The notes: generated by a model from the sequence alone, not told the origin. 64,000 nucleotides of DNA from Clostridia bacterium (GCA_910575405.1 CAJTER010000020.1:1-64000); one strand, 5' to 3'. Counted from the stretch's first letter, positions 7,656 to 16,748 are shown. Made by a program: numbers and translations.

Positions 7656-8885
7656 TCACAATAAAAAGTCCGGGAACTGTAAGTAGTACACAATCCCTGA
7701 AAGCACAAAATATGCATTCCCTAAAAAGATACCGTTGCCCCACATTTTATACTCGGCACTATCGGAATGCGGGTTTTTCAGCCACTTTATGATCTGCTTA
7801 TCCGACTTTGGCTTTGAGGAAGTCCCCATGATCCTGCGGTGGGTCTCAAAAACCTCCCTCCAGAATTCCAGATCTTCATCCGTGGGATTTTCTGTCCCCA
7901 GATCCGCACACCACCAGTCGGGGAAGCCCTGCAGCCTTGCACATTCGGTCGGAGTTAATCTGCGGACAATATAGTGCGGTTCGGTGGTCTGTTCCTTTGC
8001 CACGCAGGGCGGGTCTTTGTAATCGGTAGCCACCAGCGTGTTTGCCAGTTCTTTCTCTGCAATAGTGTGATGGGAATTTTTGCTTGTGCAGTAAACAGGA
8101 TGCGCTACTGCATTTGCCCCTCTTGCTATGATAGGCGGTTCGACCTCCTCATCAATTGCAATTCCAAACTGGGCATTTTTCCCCTGGTTGAAAGCAGCAC
8201 GGTCAATGCCATAAGCTACCGCATGGTGGTCTGTGGCATTCAGAGTGAAAGACACATCTTCGTTTATGCCGCTGCCCTGGGGGCCATTTTCATCTTTTCT
8301 TCCAATCATGGAACCCTGCAGGGCAACAACTGCCATCCCGCCCTGGTTGCACGATGGATTGCCGCCGTTGGCATCAAGCGTCCTTGCCGTCTCAGCCTCA
8401 TAAAATCCGCTGTGCGGGTTATCCGACTTCATGGAGTTGCTGTCTTTGGAACAGATGCCATATACGACAGCGACACCGCCCTGATTAGAATCGGGAGCGT
8501 TGCCGCCCGTGTCAATCGTCCTCGCCGTTTCTGTTTCATAGCAGTTCTGACGGGCATTTTTTGTTCCTTCGGAAGTAAAACGCACATCATAGCACTTTGG
8601 TCTTTCCACAACAAACGGCTGGTTATTGCCGCCCGTTCCGTAGGTTGAAGATACAGTGGGGGCAGTTTCAAGCGGCCCGCGGTAACGTGTGTCCTGGCTG
8701 TGATTCTCAAACATCACCGCCGCAGGGACAGTGCCGGCTCTTAAGGTCGGTGCGGTTTCTTCTTCATAACCGATACCCCTCGCTTTCGCCGAATGCTCCG
8801 TGCAGAAGCCTGCCGATTCCATGACGCAGGGCGGATGATGGGATTCTGCTCTCAATGTGCAGGTCACATCTTCCGTTACATCCAT
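7656..8885 (-). CDS. C5-cytosine methyltransferase, C-terminal part after an amber stop
   Basis: A 409-residue stretch in the same reading frame as the upstream N-terminal half, separated from it only by TAG at 8898-8900. It holds eight degenerate repeats of 35-45 residues, each with an E-x-(V/T)-x-x-T-(L/I) core. After them come motif IX (RRLTPTECARLQGFP) and motif X (MWGNGIFLGNAYFVL), which complete a 5mC methyltransferase. The repeats occupy the target-recognition position. An ATG with a weak GGTGG site at 8885 might allow restart, but this part lacks the catalytic Cys and the cofactor motif. Confidence 0.85.
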   Translation of the reverse strand: MDVTEDVTCTLRAESHHPPCVMESAGFCTEHSAKARGIGYEEETAPTLRAGTVPAAVMFENHSQDTRYRGPLETAPTVSSTYGTGGNNQPFVVERPKCYDVRFTSEGTKNARQNCYETETARTIDTGGNAPDSNQGGVAVVYGICSKDSNSMKSDNPHSGFYEAETARTLDANGGNPSCNQGGMAVVALQGSMIGRKDENGPQGSGINEDVSFTLNATDHHAVAYGIDRAAFNQGKNAQFGIAIDEEVEPPIIARGANAVAHPVYCTSKNSHHTIAEKELANTLVATDYKDPPCVAKEQTTEPHYIVRRLTPTECARLQGFPDWWCADLGTENPTDEDLEFWREVFETHRRIMGTSSKPKSDKQIIKWLKNPHSDSAEYKMWGNGIFLGNAYFVLSGIVYYLQFPDFLL

Positions 8886-8897
8886 TCTGTTTCCACC

Positions 8898-9629
8898 CTA
8901 GTCGTTCAGACACAGCCTGCCTGCCGTTCCAGCGCCTTCTTTAAGATTGGCGGCAGCTCCTTGCCACGACTTGAAGCCCTGCGGAGTATACCCTGACACG
9001 CCTTCTGACTCAAATAGTATTTTTCCGGCACACCCGCCTGCAAAATCTGCGACAAGGTAGATGCGTTTCCTTCTCTGGGGAACTCCCCAAAACTGTGCGT
9101 CGAACACCCGCCATGCAACGGAGTAGCCGTCTCCCAGGATTTCCCCTGCGTTCTGCCACTTTGCAGATCCAGGGACATACACACAGGGGTCTTTGACTTT
9201 GCAGATCTCTTCGAGGACGGCTTTGAAGTCTTTCCCTTTGTTTGACGAGAATGCCCCTGGGACGTTTTCCCACACCACAAATCTTGGATACCTGCCATCT
9301 GTCTTACACCTCATTTCTTTAACGATCCTTACCGCCTGGTAGAATAAATTGCTGCGTGAGCCGCCAAGCCCCTCACGTTTTCCCGCAATGGACATATCCT
9401 GGCAGGGCGAACCAAAAGTAATGATATCAACGGGCGGAAGTTCCGCACCGTCAAGCGTGGAAACGTCGCCGTAATGCTCCACCTGCGGCAGCCTTTTGGT
9501 TGTCACACGGATAGGGAAAGGCTCAATTTCCGATGCCCATAAAGGGGTGATACCGGAAATCAAGCCTCCCAGCGGGAATCCGCCGCTGCCGTCAAACAGA
9601 CTCCCAAGCGTTAAATTTTTATTCTCCAT
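8898..9629 (-). CDS. C5-cytosine DNA methyltransferase, N-terminal catalytic part (amber-truncated)
   Basis: This carries the catalytic half of a 5-methylcytosine methyltransferase. Motif I GSLFDGSGG is at 9-17, PCQ with the catalytic Cys at 75-77, ENV at 121-123 and QRRKR at 185-189. It stops at TAG (8898-8900) before the target-recognition region and motifs IX-X, which continue in the same frame. The ATG at 9629 has GGAGG 9 bases upstream and overlaps the ParB-methyltransferase end by 11 bases. Unless the amber codon is suppressed, the enzyme should be inactive. Confidence 0.9.
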   Translation of the reverse strand: MENKNLTLGSLFDGSGGFPLGGLISGITPLWASEIEPFPIRVTTKRLPQVEHYGDVSTLDGAELPPVDIITFGSPCQDMSIAGKREGLGGSRSNLFYQAVRIVKEMRCKTDGRYPRFVVWENVPGAFSSNKGKDFKAVLEEICKVKDPCVYVPGSAKWQNAGEILGDGYSVAWRVFDAQFWGVPQRRKRIYLVADFAGGCAGKILFESEGVSGYTPQGFKSWQGAAANLKEGAGTAGRLCLND

Positions 9630-10863
9630 CCGCACCGACCTCCAGCTCATCAAACTTTATGGTCTGGCCGTTACGCACCACATACACATTTTCCGTTGTA
9701 CCTGCCTGTTCGATAAACCTCTTCACAATGACATCGCAGAATTTCTCATCAAGCTCAATGGTGTGGCACACACGGTCTGTCTGCTCACAGGCGATTAGTG
9801 TGGAGCCGCTGCCGCCGAACGGGTCAAGCACGATACAGTTGCTCATGCTTGAGTTTTTAATCGGATAAGCAACCAGAGGCACAGGCTTCATGGTCGGATG
9901 GTCGCCGTTCTTCTTCGGCTTGTCAAATTCCCAGATGGTGGACTCTTTCCTGCCTGTGTACCACTGGTGCCTGCCCTTCTTTTTCCAGCCGAACAGAACC
10001 GGCTCATGCTGCCACTGATACGGACTCCTGCCGAGCACAAGGCTCTGCTTCTTCCAGATACACGTCCCCGAAAGATAAAAACCTGCGTCTGCAAATGCCT
10101 TCCTGAAATTCAAGCCTTCTGTATCTGCGTGGAATACATAGATGCTCGCATCATTCTCCATGGCCTTTTCCATGCAGGTAAAGGCGTCAAGCAGGAACTG
10201 ATAAAATTTGCCATTTTCCATGTTGTCATTTTTGATTTTTCCCGCCGAGCCCTCATAGTTTACGTTATAAGGCGGGTCCGTCACCACAAGGTTGGCTTTC
10301 TTCCCGTCCATCAGAAGTGTATAAGTTTCCTCTTTGGTGCTATCGCCACAGATAAGACGGTGGTTTCCGAGGAGCCAGAGGTCGCCGCTTTTTGTAACAG
10401 GCGGCTTTTCCAGTTCTGCATCTACATCAAAGCCATCCTCTTTCACTTCGCTGTCTGTTTCAAATAAATCTGCGATCTCACTTTCATCAAATCCCGTCAG
10501 GCCGACATCAAAGGACTCTGCCTGCAGAGCCTCAATCTCAACCTTCAGAAGTTCTTCATCCCACCCAGCGTCCATTGCCATGCGGTTGTCGGCTAAAATA
10601 TATGCTTTCTTCTGGGCTTCAGTAAGATAATCCGCAAACACACACGGCACTTCCGAGATACCCTCCGCTTTTGCCGCTTCAATCCTGCCATGTCCGGCTA
10701 TGACGTTATAATCACGATCAATAATGACGGGATTGATAAAGCCGAATTCACGCAAGGATGAGCGGAGTTTATTTATTTGTTCGGCTGAATGCGTCCTCGC
10801 ATTGTTCACATACGGTATCAATTTCTCTGTAGCTATGAGCTGCATTTCCGTTGTCGTTTTCAA
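9619..10863 (-). CDS. ParB-domain fused DNA methyltransferase (N4/N6, beta class)
   Basis: A 414-residue fusion. Residues about 8-95 are a ParB/sulfiredoxin-like domain (NPVIIDRDYNVIAGHGR). From about 160 follows an amino-methyltransferase with the catalytic DPPY at 196-199 before the SAM motif DPFGGSGS at 347-354, the order of beta-class enzymes. It would modify adenine-N6 or cytosine-N4 in phage DNA. The TTG at 10863 directly follows the previous stop (TAA-TTG) and has GGAGGTG upstream; an ATG at codon 7 is an alternative. No partner restriction enzyme is visible, so it is probably protective or regulatory. Confidence 0.92.
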   Translation of the reverse strand: MKTTTEMQLIATEKLIPYVNNARTHSAEQINKLRSSLREFGFINPVIIDRDYNVIAGHGRIEAAKAEGISEVPCVFADYLTEAQKKAYILADNRMAMDAGWDEELLKVEIEALQAESFDVGLTGFDESEIADLFETDSEVKEDGFDVDAELEKPPVTKSGDLWLLGNHRLICGDSTKEETYTLLMDGKKANLVVTDPPYNVNYEGSAGKIKNDNMENGKFYQFLLDAFTCMEKAMENDASIYVFHADTEGLNFRKAFADAGFYLSGTCIWKKQSLVLGRSPYQWQHEPVLFGWKKKGRHQWYTGRKESTIWEFDKPKKNGDHPTMKPVPLVAYPIKNSSMSNCIVLDPFGGSGSTLIACEQTDRVCHTIELDEKFCDVIVKRFIEQAGTTENVYVVRNGQTIKFDELEVGADGE

Positions 10864-11028
10864 TTACCTGCACCTCCTATCCAGCAGCTTATACAAGCCT
10901 TTCTCCGCACCCCTGATGTCCCCGGCAAACGCCTGGCCTTTGATGGTGCGGTACTGCTGCCTGGTAAGATTTTTCCTATTGGCATTCAAAGTGTCCATGA
11001 ATGCCGCCAAATCTGTTTTTGGTTTCAT
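10864..11028 (-). CDS. Small basic phage protein (54 aa)
   Basis: An ATG at 11028 opens a 54-residue basic protein (starts MKPKTDLAAFMDTLNANR, ends KLLDRRCR). It fits exactly between the small terminase stop and the methyltransferase start with no spare bases, and its last codons contain the downstream gene's ribosome binding site. The IKGQAFAGDIRGAEKGL stretch suggests a short helical protein. The function is unknown. Confidence 0.7.
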   Translation of the reverse strand: MKPKTDLAAFMDTLNANRKNLTRQQYRTIKGQAFAGDIRGAEKGLYKLLDRRCR

Positions 11029-11029
11029 A

Positions 11030-11563
11030 TCAGTTTCCTTTCCTCGCCCTGAGAAGCCGCTCCATCACATCATCCTGCGGCGTGTTCCCTGAAAACTCCA
11101 CCGAGCAGTTCTCCTTGACGATCTGGTATATTTGCATCCAGCAGTAATTGGTCTGTTTCATGTAAGACTGGCTCATGGCGACATAAGGGGAAGCGATAGC
11201 CGCCCCTGTAGTCGGGTGTTTTGCAAGAAACCCCGTGGAGGAAACGATCTCCTCACACTGAATCCAGCGGGACACGCTCATGGCATACTGCTCCACCATC
11301 TGGACAGTGACCAGCCTGTCACAGTTCCTTGCTTTCAGCCAGTTATACGTTTCACGGTAGACTTCCTCCGCCACCAGCTCACGGCCGCTTTTCTGCGGCG
11401 ATTTCAAAAAATCCTTCACGGGCGGCACATCCATGCCTTCCAGCTCTGCAGGCTCCATCAAGACTTCTGCAGAGCGCCCCTCACTGATTTTTTCCGTGAG
11501 CGCCTTTGGCTTCCTGCCTGCGCCCGGTCTTGCGCCGCCGCGGTTACTGCCGTCCTTTGCCAC
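11030..11563 (-). CDS. Phage terminase small subunit (P27 family)
   Basis: A protein of about 177 residues with the family's Gly/Arg/Pro-rich start (GGARPGAGRKPK) followed by helical segments. It matches the P27-type small terminase subunit, which recognises DNA for packaging. The GTG at 11563 is chosen because GGGGGTGG lies 5 bases upstream. The open frame extends 56 codons further, but that part is unlike the family. Finding it 7.3 kb from the large subunit marks the intervening genes as an accessory block. Confidence 0.85.
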   Translation of the reverse strand: MAKDGSNRGGARPGAGRKPKALTEKISEGRSAEVLMEPAELEGMDVPPVKDFLKSPQKSGRELVAEEVYRETYNWLKARNCDRLVTVQMVEQYAMSVSRWIQCEEIVSSTGFLAKHPTTGAAIASPYVAMSQSYMKQTNYCWMQIYQIVKENCSVEFSGNTPQDDVMERLLRARKGN

Positions 11564-11757
11564 TGTTTCCACCCCCGTTTCTTTGATTTCCTTTGAAAAA
11601 ATGCTGCGGAAATCAAACGCCGCAGCATACGAAAACCATATTGAATACTGGAAAATCCAACAGGTTAATACCCCGTTTGATTTCCGCTTTTTATGCGTGT
11701 GACCCCGGCACCGTTGCCCTGCCGTTTCCATTTTAGGGATTCAGACCGCCCCTGGAG

Positions 11758-12111
11758 TCAGTGCCACCTGTCACCGCGCTCTGCATGAATCCTTGAATGG
11801 CAGGATTTACAAAGGGAAATTAAATTGCTCCTGTCATGCGTCCCGCCTTCGGACAAAGGTTTCTTATGGTGTACTTCTTCTACAGGTATAAGAATCCCTT
11901 TCTCGTAACACAGCTCACAGAACGGGTGCGTCTTTACATAGCTGTCACGGATTCGTTTCCATGCACGCCCATACCTACGGCGTACAGCAGGGTCCCTGCC
12001 ATACTTCTCGTAGCGTTTGTTCATAAGCTTCGTGTGTTCCTCACAGAACCGCCCGTCAGTCAGTTTCGGACAGCCGGGGTAAGAACACGGCCGCTTTGGT
12101 TTTCTCGGCAT
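11758..12111 (-). CDS. HNH endonuclease
   Basis: A 117-residue HNH nuclease. The metal-finger motif is EEVHHKKPLSEGG, followed by NLISLCKSCHSRIH. Zinc-binding Cys pairs CELC and CKSC flank it, and an N-terminal CSYPGCPKL segment may form a further finger. Such genes beside small terminases commonly assist cos-type packaging. The ATG at 12111 has GGAGGTGG 4-10 bases upstream, better than the ATG at 12165. Confidence 0.92.
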   Translation of the reverse strand: MPRKPKRPCSYPGCPKLTDGRFCEEHTKLMNKRYEKYGRDPAVRRRYGRAWKRIRDSYVKTHPFCELCYEKGILIPVEEVHHKKPLSEGGTHDRSNLISLCKSCHSRIHAERGDRWH

Positions 12112-12249
12112 CAGCTCCACCTCCTTTTTTGGCATAAAGAAAGCCACCCACAGGATTAATCCCACGAATGGCCTGGTGCTTTACGCAATTTTCTATGATA
12201 CTATCATACTACTTTTCCCTGTGCCAAACTACGGCAAAGTGTGCCAACC

Positions 12250-12660
12250 TTAATCTGGCACGGAAAAATTTTTCAAAGCCGATGCATGGATGCGGTGGAC
12301 AGTGCGGTTTGAAACGTGAAGCTTTTCTCCAATCTCCTCCCAGGTACAGTTATTGAAATACCGATAGGTGAGAAGGAGGCGTTCCTCCCTGCTGCTGACT
12401 GATTCGATCGCTTTACTGATCTGTTTTTTCAGCACCACCAGCTGACAAAGTTCTTTGTGTATTTTCTGCTCCATCTCTGTGATGTCACCAAGATATTTTA
12501 CAAATGGCGGTTCCGTGTTCCTGCTGCACTGTACACGCTCGCCGAAGTTTGAACCTGATATCCTGCCCGCCAGCTCACGCAGGTGTTCCAGCTCCTCCGT
12601 ATCGGAGTCGATCAGTTCATTCAGCCTGTATGCCTGTATCAGATATTCTTTCGCTGTCAT
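12250..12660 (-). CDS. Sigma-70 region 4-like phage transcription regulator (DUF1492 type)
   Basis: A 136-residue protein with a coiled N-terminal half and a C-terminal helix-turn-helix (SREERLLLTYRYFNNCTW, then EEIGEKLHVSNRTVHRIHAS) resembling sigma region 4. It fits the DUF1492/ArpU-like late regulators found just before the packaging genes in Bacillota phages. It probably controls late transcription. Basis for the role: gene position and family. Confidence 0.8.
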   Translation of the reverse strand: MTAKEYLIQAYRLNELIDSDTEELEHLRELAGRISGSNFGERVQCSRNTEPPFVKYLGDITEMEQKIHKELCQLVVLKKQISKAIESVSSREERLLLTYRYFNNCTWEEIGEKLHVSNRTVHRIHASALKNFSVPD

Positions 12661-12714
12661 AAGCCACCTCCGAAAATGAAATTCCCCCGGATTGACTCTG
12701 GTTTTCGTTGATTG

Positions 12715-14073
12715 TCATAGATTGGCTTTCACTGCATCTATCAAGGCGGACTGCGAAGTATCTTTTAATTCCAGCGCTTTCATGATCCGCTCGTCAATGG
12801 TTCCCTTTGTAATGATGTGCTGCACCACCACGGTCTCCGATTTCTGTCCCTGCCGCCACAGCCTTGCCACCGTCTGCTGGTACAGTTCCAGCGACCAGGT
12901 AAGCCCGAACCATACCAGTGCCGAACCTCCGCTTTGAAGATTCAGCCCGTGTCCTGCCGATGCAGGGTGTATCAAAGCAACCGGCAGCTCCCCGCTGTTC
13001 CAACGCCTGATGCTTGCTGTGGTATCCAGCTTTGAAAACGGGATATGCAGGGAATTAAGCCGTTCGGAAATCCTCTCCAGGTCATGCCTGAACCAGTACG
13101 CCACCAAAAGTGGCCTGCCGTTCATGCTCTCGATGATATCCTCCAGTGCGTCCAGCTTTCGGCAATGTATCTCTATGACCTCCTGTTTATCATCGTATAT
13201 CGCACCGTTTGCCATCTGGCTCAGCTTTCCAGAAAGGGATGCGGCATTGGCGGCGGTAATCTCACCGTCCGGCAACTCCAGGACAAGGTCTTTCTTCAAA
13301 TCCGCATACCGCGAATCCTCCTTCTCAGAGAGATACACGGTGTATCTGGAATTTATAAGCTTTGGCATCTGCAGATGGTCGGTGGATTTCATGGAGATCG
13401 TGATATCGGAGATTTTATCGTATATCTGCTTTTCCGCTCCCGGCAAGGGCTTGTAGGAAAATATTATCTGCCCATTCCGTTTGTCTGGCTGGAAGTAGGC
13501 GGTGCGGTACTGACCGATAAACCTTCCAAGTCGTTCTCCCATATCCAGCAGACGGAACTCTGCAAATAAATCCATAAGCCCGTTGCTTGAAGGTGTCCCT
13601 GTAAGTCCCACGATGCGTTTTACTTTTGGCCTTACTTTCATCAATGCTTTAAACCTCTTTGTCTGGTGGTTCTTGAAGGATGACAGCTCATCGATCACCA
13701 CCATGTCAAAGTCAAAAGGGATGCCGCTTTCAGAAATCAGCCACTGTATATTTTCACGGTTGATGATATAAATATCAGCCTCTGCTTTCAGTGCCGCAAT
13801 CCGTTCTGCCGCCGTACCGACTGCCACGCTGTATTTCAAGTCTTTTAAGTGGTCCCACTTTTCAATCTCAGCGCTCCATGTATTTCTTGCTACTCGCAGA
13901 GGGGCTAAAATTAATATTTTATGAACCTCAAAGCTGTCAAACAGCAAGTCGGCAAGTGCGGTCAGCGTAATACTCGTTTTGCCAAGCCCCATATCAAGCA
14001 GGACTGCTGCAACGGGGTGGGATTCAATATACCCGACTGCATATTTTTGATAATCATGTGGACTGTATTTCAT
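12715..14073 (-). CDS. SNF2-type DEAD/DEAH helicase
   Basis: A 452-residue superfamily 2 ATPase. Motif I DMGLGKT is at about residues 27-33, motif II VVIDELSS follows, motif III GLTGTPSSNG comes next, and the C-terminal lobe ends with motif VI QQTVARLWRQGQ. This short SNF2 form is common in Bacillota prophage replication modules, usually next to a VRR-NUC nuclease as here. It overlaps that gene by 20 bases. Confidence 0.92.
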   Translation of the reverse strand: MKYSPHDYQKYAVGYIESHPVAAVLLDMGLGKTSITLTALADLLFDSFEVHKILILAPLRVARNTWSAEIEKWDHLKDLKYSVAVGTAAERIAALKAEADIYIINRENIQWLISESGIPFDFDMVVIDELSSFKNHQTKRFKALMKVRPKVKRIVGLTGTPSSNGLMDLFAEFRLLDMGERLGRFIGQYRTAYFQPDKRNGQIIFSYKPLPGAEKQIYDKISDITISMKSTDHLQMPKLINSRYTVYLSEKEDSRYADLKKDLVLELPDGEITAANAASLSGKLSQMANGAIYDDKQEVIEIHCRKLDALEDIIESMNGRPLLVAYWFRHDLERISERLNSLHIPFSKLDTTASIRRWNSGELPVALIHPASAGHGLNLQSGGSALVWFGLTWSLELYQQTVARLWRQGQKSETVVVQHIITKGTIDERIMKALELKDTSQSALIDAVKANL

Positions 14074-14335
14074 CGATCATCCCTCCAATCTGCGACTCTT
14101 CATCCAGCACATACACCCGGAACCCTAACCGCCGAAGCAGCCTGTGCCTTGCCAGCTGCAGGGGGCGTGGCTTTTCTCCCGGAGCTTTTACCTCTACAAA
14201 CGCCATCTTCCCACCAGGGAGAAGTACAATCCTGTCAGGCACCCCATCAAAACCGGGCGATGTGAACTTAAGTGCCAGACCTCCGGCGGCCTTAACAGCC
14301 GCCACAAATTTCTGCTCTATGGTTTTCTCTCTCAT
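14054..14335 (-). CDS. VRR-NUC domain nuclease
   Basis: A 93-residue stand-alone VRR-NUC domain of the PD-(D/E)XK fold. The core is GVPDRIVLLPGGKMAFVEVK (Asp, then Glu-Val-Lys) followed by a QL-RH-LL helix. It probably cuts branched DNA in replication or recombination. It is the last gene before the helicase and starts just after the inverted-repeat region that separates it from the primase. Confidence 0.92.
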   Translation of the reverse strand: MREKTIEQKFVAAVKAAGGLALKFTSPGFDGVPDRIVLLPGGKMAFVEVKAPGEKPRPLQLARHRLLRRLGFRVYVLDEESQIGGMIDEIQST

Positions 14336-14380
14336 GCAATAACCTCCAAACCCTTATTTTTCAAGCATTCCAGCCTTTGA

Positions 14381-14486
14381 GGTGTAGGTCGGTGAAGGTC
14401 ATACCTTAAAACCCTCTATAGGTAATTTTTTACTAAAAAACTGCCCTAAAGGGGGTTTTATACGGAGACCTACACCGACCTACACC
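14381..14486. repeat. Interrupted palindrome with tandem repeats, candidate phage replication origin
   Basis: The 170-base gap between primase and VRR-NUC genes contains GGTGTAGGTCGGTG (14381-14394) and its exact inverse CACCGACCTACACC (14473-14486). The right arm is part of two tandem GACCTACACC copies (14467-14486). A second, inner inverted repeat (AAAACCCT / AGGGGGTTTT) lies between the arms around an AT-rich loop. The position beside primase-helicase genes and the AT-rich centre suit a replication origin; a transcription terminator is the main alternative for the inner arms. Confidence 0.5.
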
Positions 14487-14507
14487 CTTACCGAAAAATG
14501 GGTGATT

Positions 14508-16748
14508 TTAACCGCCCACTTCCTCATCCTGAAGACGCAGACCATATACAGTGATTCCCGCCTTCGTCCTCCTGCGGGAAAAGCCCGCCATTTCCAGTGC
14601 ATTGTAAAAATCCGCAGTGCTTCTCGCATATTCTCCCGTCTGCGCACAGTAGCAGCGGTATGCACGGTACAGTTCCCCAGACTTTTCCGTATAATTCGCC
14701 GCCACCTCGCAGCACTCACCCAGGAAATGCCCAAGCCAGTCATTGTCCTCACGGTATGATCTGATGGCATCCTCCACACAGGCAGGGCAGGGGATGTGGA
14801 AGTTCCTGCTGATTACTTTTTTCGCACCCTCAATAATCCACGCCATAACAGCCGGGGCAGCTTCCGACACGAGAAAATCGGCATAATTCTTCACATCCCC
14901 GGCACCTTCTATTCTGGCATGGAACGGTATCACAATTAAACGCCTCCACGTCCCCGGGTCATTCGCACCCACCCTCGGCAGGTGGTTGGTATACAGCACA
15001 AGGGTATGGCTCGGTGTGAAGGAAAACGGGTCCTTATACTTTTTCTCCGCAAAAATCTCATCCGTGGAACACATCTGCTTGACCACGGCAGTATTCAGTC
15101 GCATCCCTTCTTCCAGTTCTGCGGCAATGATGAGACGCTTTCCTTTGGCTTCGGCAAGCTCCGGCTTTACGTTCCTCTTGCATCCGACCGTAAGGGTATC
15201 GGAGGACATATTGCCGCTGTAAGTCCCAAGCACACGGGCTATGGTGTTCCAGAACGTGGATTTACCGTTCCTGCCTTCACCGTAGGCAATGACCAGCGAT
15301 TCCATATAGACACGGCCGACTGCCGCCATGCCCACGATCTGCTGCACATAATCAATCAACTCAGCGTCACCGCAGAAAATAGTGTTGAGCGAATCCTGCC
15401 ACAGTTCTTTGCCTTTATCACCTGGTTCGGCTGCTGTAATTTTTGTGATATAATCCTCCGAGCTGTGGTCACGCCTGCCTTCCAGACCATCGGGAAGATA
15501 ATAAGTGCCGTCGGGCGTGTTCAGCAGGAAGCCGTCTTTATCCAAATCAGACACACTGATCTCCAGCATTGGCTTCGCCGCCTGTAGAGCCGACACAATA
15601 TATTTCATGTCTCTGCGTTTCATCACGAATGCCTTATATGCCATGGCGGTTTTATACGCAAGATAAGCGTCCGTCTGGCTGCTGCCGATCTTCTTTTCCA
15701 GAGCCTTGCCGCCCGATGTGATGTCATCTTCCGAAACGCCCATATCCATCAATGCCTGCCGTGTGCGTGACACCTCGTCTTTTGCATCCTCAAGCTGAAG
15801 GTCTAAAAATTCCTCCGCTGCCCCTACCGCCTGCTGCTTGGACTCCACCCAGTACTGGCCGCAGAAACGCAGGTAGTCTGTTGCCGCTGTGTATCTCAGT
15901 TCCGCACCATACTCCCTTGCCAGCACCTTTGCCTGCCCGATATCAGAATAATCCCCAGGCTTTAAAGTTTCCCTTGCAAATTCATCATTGTATTCGTCCG
16001 GGGCAACATAGCCGTCCTGGTTTTTCACCTTTTCCGCAAAGCGGCAGGCGCTCTGCCATATCATTGAAAGTTCCGCGTCTTCAAGAGGAGGGCGGCATTT
16101 ATCCGCTTCCTCCATAAAAATTTCATGAGCCTTTTCCGTTGCACCATAACGTTTCACCACACGCCCTGCAAAATGCGACATGGTGGCGTTCCTCTGTCCC
16201 TGCGGGATTTCCCTGCCGCCCTGCGGTTTCACGATACAGTCAATAGTAATATCACCCTCATGCCATAAGATCCCACTGCACGGATTCCCAAAGATAAACC
16301 TTGCGGAATCAACGGCATTGCCGTCAAAGAATTGGAATTTCTGCTGTATTGCTTTTTTCAGGGCAGCACAAACATCACCGTCATTGACAGGGTCATGCGG
16401 GAAGTACACATGAAACCTTGGCCTTGCAGACCTGCCGTCCTTTGGCTTCATGTTATTGCGGCTCGGAACAACTGCATACGCCACATCCTTCCCGATTTTT
16501 TCTTCTAAGTCCCCTGGATGAACCCAGTCTGCGGGGTTGTCGGAATGATCATTGTCGCAGTCCATCACGTCCACATCGCAGGAGAGGAAATTATCCCCGC
16601 TCCTGCGGCAGTTTTTGAATTCCGCACACACATGGTCAAACGCCATGACCTCCATGCAGTCATCCTCATTGTCAACGACACGCCTGTTTGGATAAATGCT
16701 GTTCTTTGCATTGCCCCTGCAGTTTGCCGTGTAAAATGTCATTTTCAA
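14508..16748 (-). CDS. Phage primase-helicase, D5-like with primase-polymerase domain
   Basis: A 746-residue replication protein. The N-terminal third resembles an archaeo-eukaryotic-type primase-polymerase (acidic DVDVMDCDNDHSD, RFHVYFP, DSARFIFG). A D5_N region follows. A superfamily 3 helicase domain has Walker A AYGEGRNGKST near residue 495 and the RRLIVIPF motif C region further on. It probably primes and unwinds phage DNA. The start overlaps the stop of the upstream gene by 4 bases. Confidence 0.92.
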   Translation of the reverse strand: MKMTFYTANCRGNAKNSIYPNRRVVDNEDDCMEVMAFDHVCAEFKNCRRSGDNFLSCDVDVMDCDNDHSDNPADWVHPGDLEEKIGKDVAYAVVPSRNNMKPKDGRSARPRFHVYFPHDPVNDGDVCAALKKAIQQKFQFFDGNAVDSARFIFGNPCSGILWHEGDITIDCIVKPQGGREIPQGQRNATMSHFAGRVVKRYGATEKAHEIFMEEADKCRPPLEDAELSMIWQSACRFAEKVKNQDGYVAPDEYNDEFARETLKPGDYSDIGQAKVLAREYGAELRYTAATDYLRFCGQYWVESKQQAVGAAEEFLDLQLEDAKDEVSRTRQALMDMGVSEDDITSGGKALEKKIGSSQTDAYLAYKTAMAYKAFVMKRRDMKYIVSALQAAKPMLEISVSDLDKDGFLLNTPDGTYYLPDGLEGRRDHSSEDYITKITAAEPGDKGKELWQDSLNTIFCGDAELIDYVQQIVGMAAVGRVYMESLVIAYGEGRNGKSTFWNTIARVLGTYSGNMSSDTLTVGCKRNVKPELAEAKGKRLIIAAELEEGMRLNTAVVKQMCSTDEIFAEKKYKDPFSFTPSHTLVLYTNHLPRVGANDPGTWRRLIVIPFHARIEGAGDVKNYADFLVSEAAPAVMAWIIEGAKKVISRNFHIPCPACVEDAIRSYREDNDWLGHFLGECCEVAANYTEKSGELYRAYRCYCAQTGEYARSTADFYNALEMAGFSRRRTKAGITVYGLRLQDEEVGG

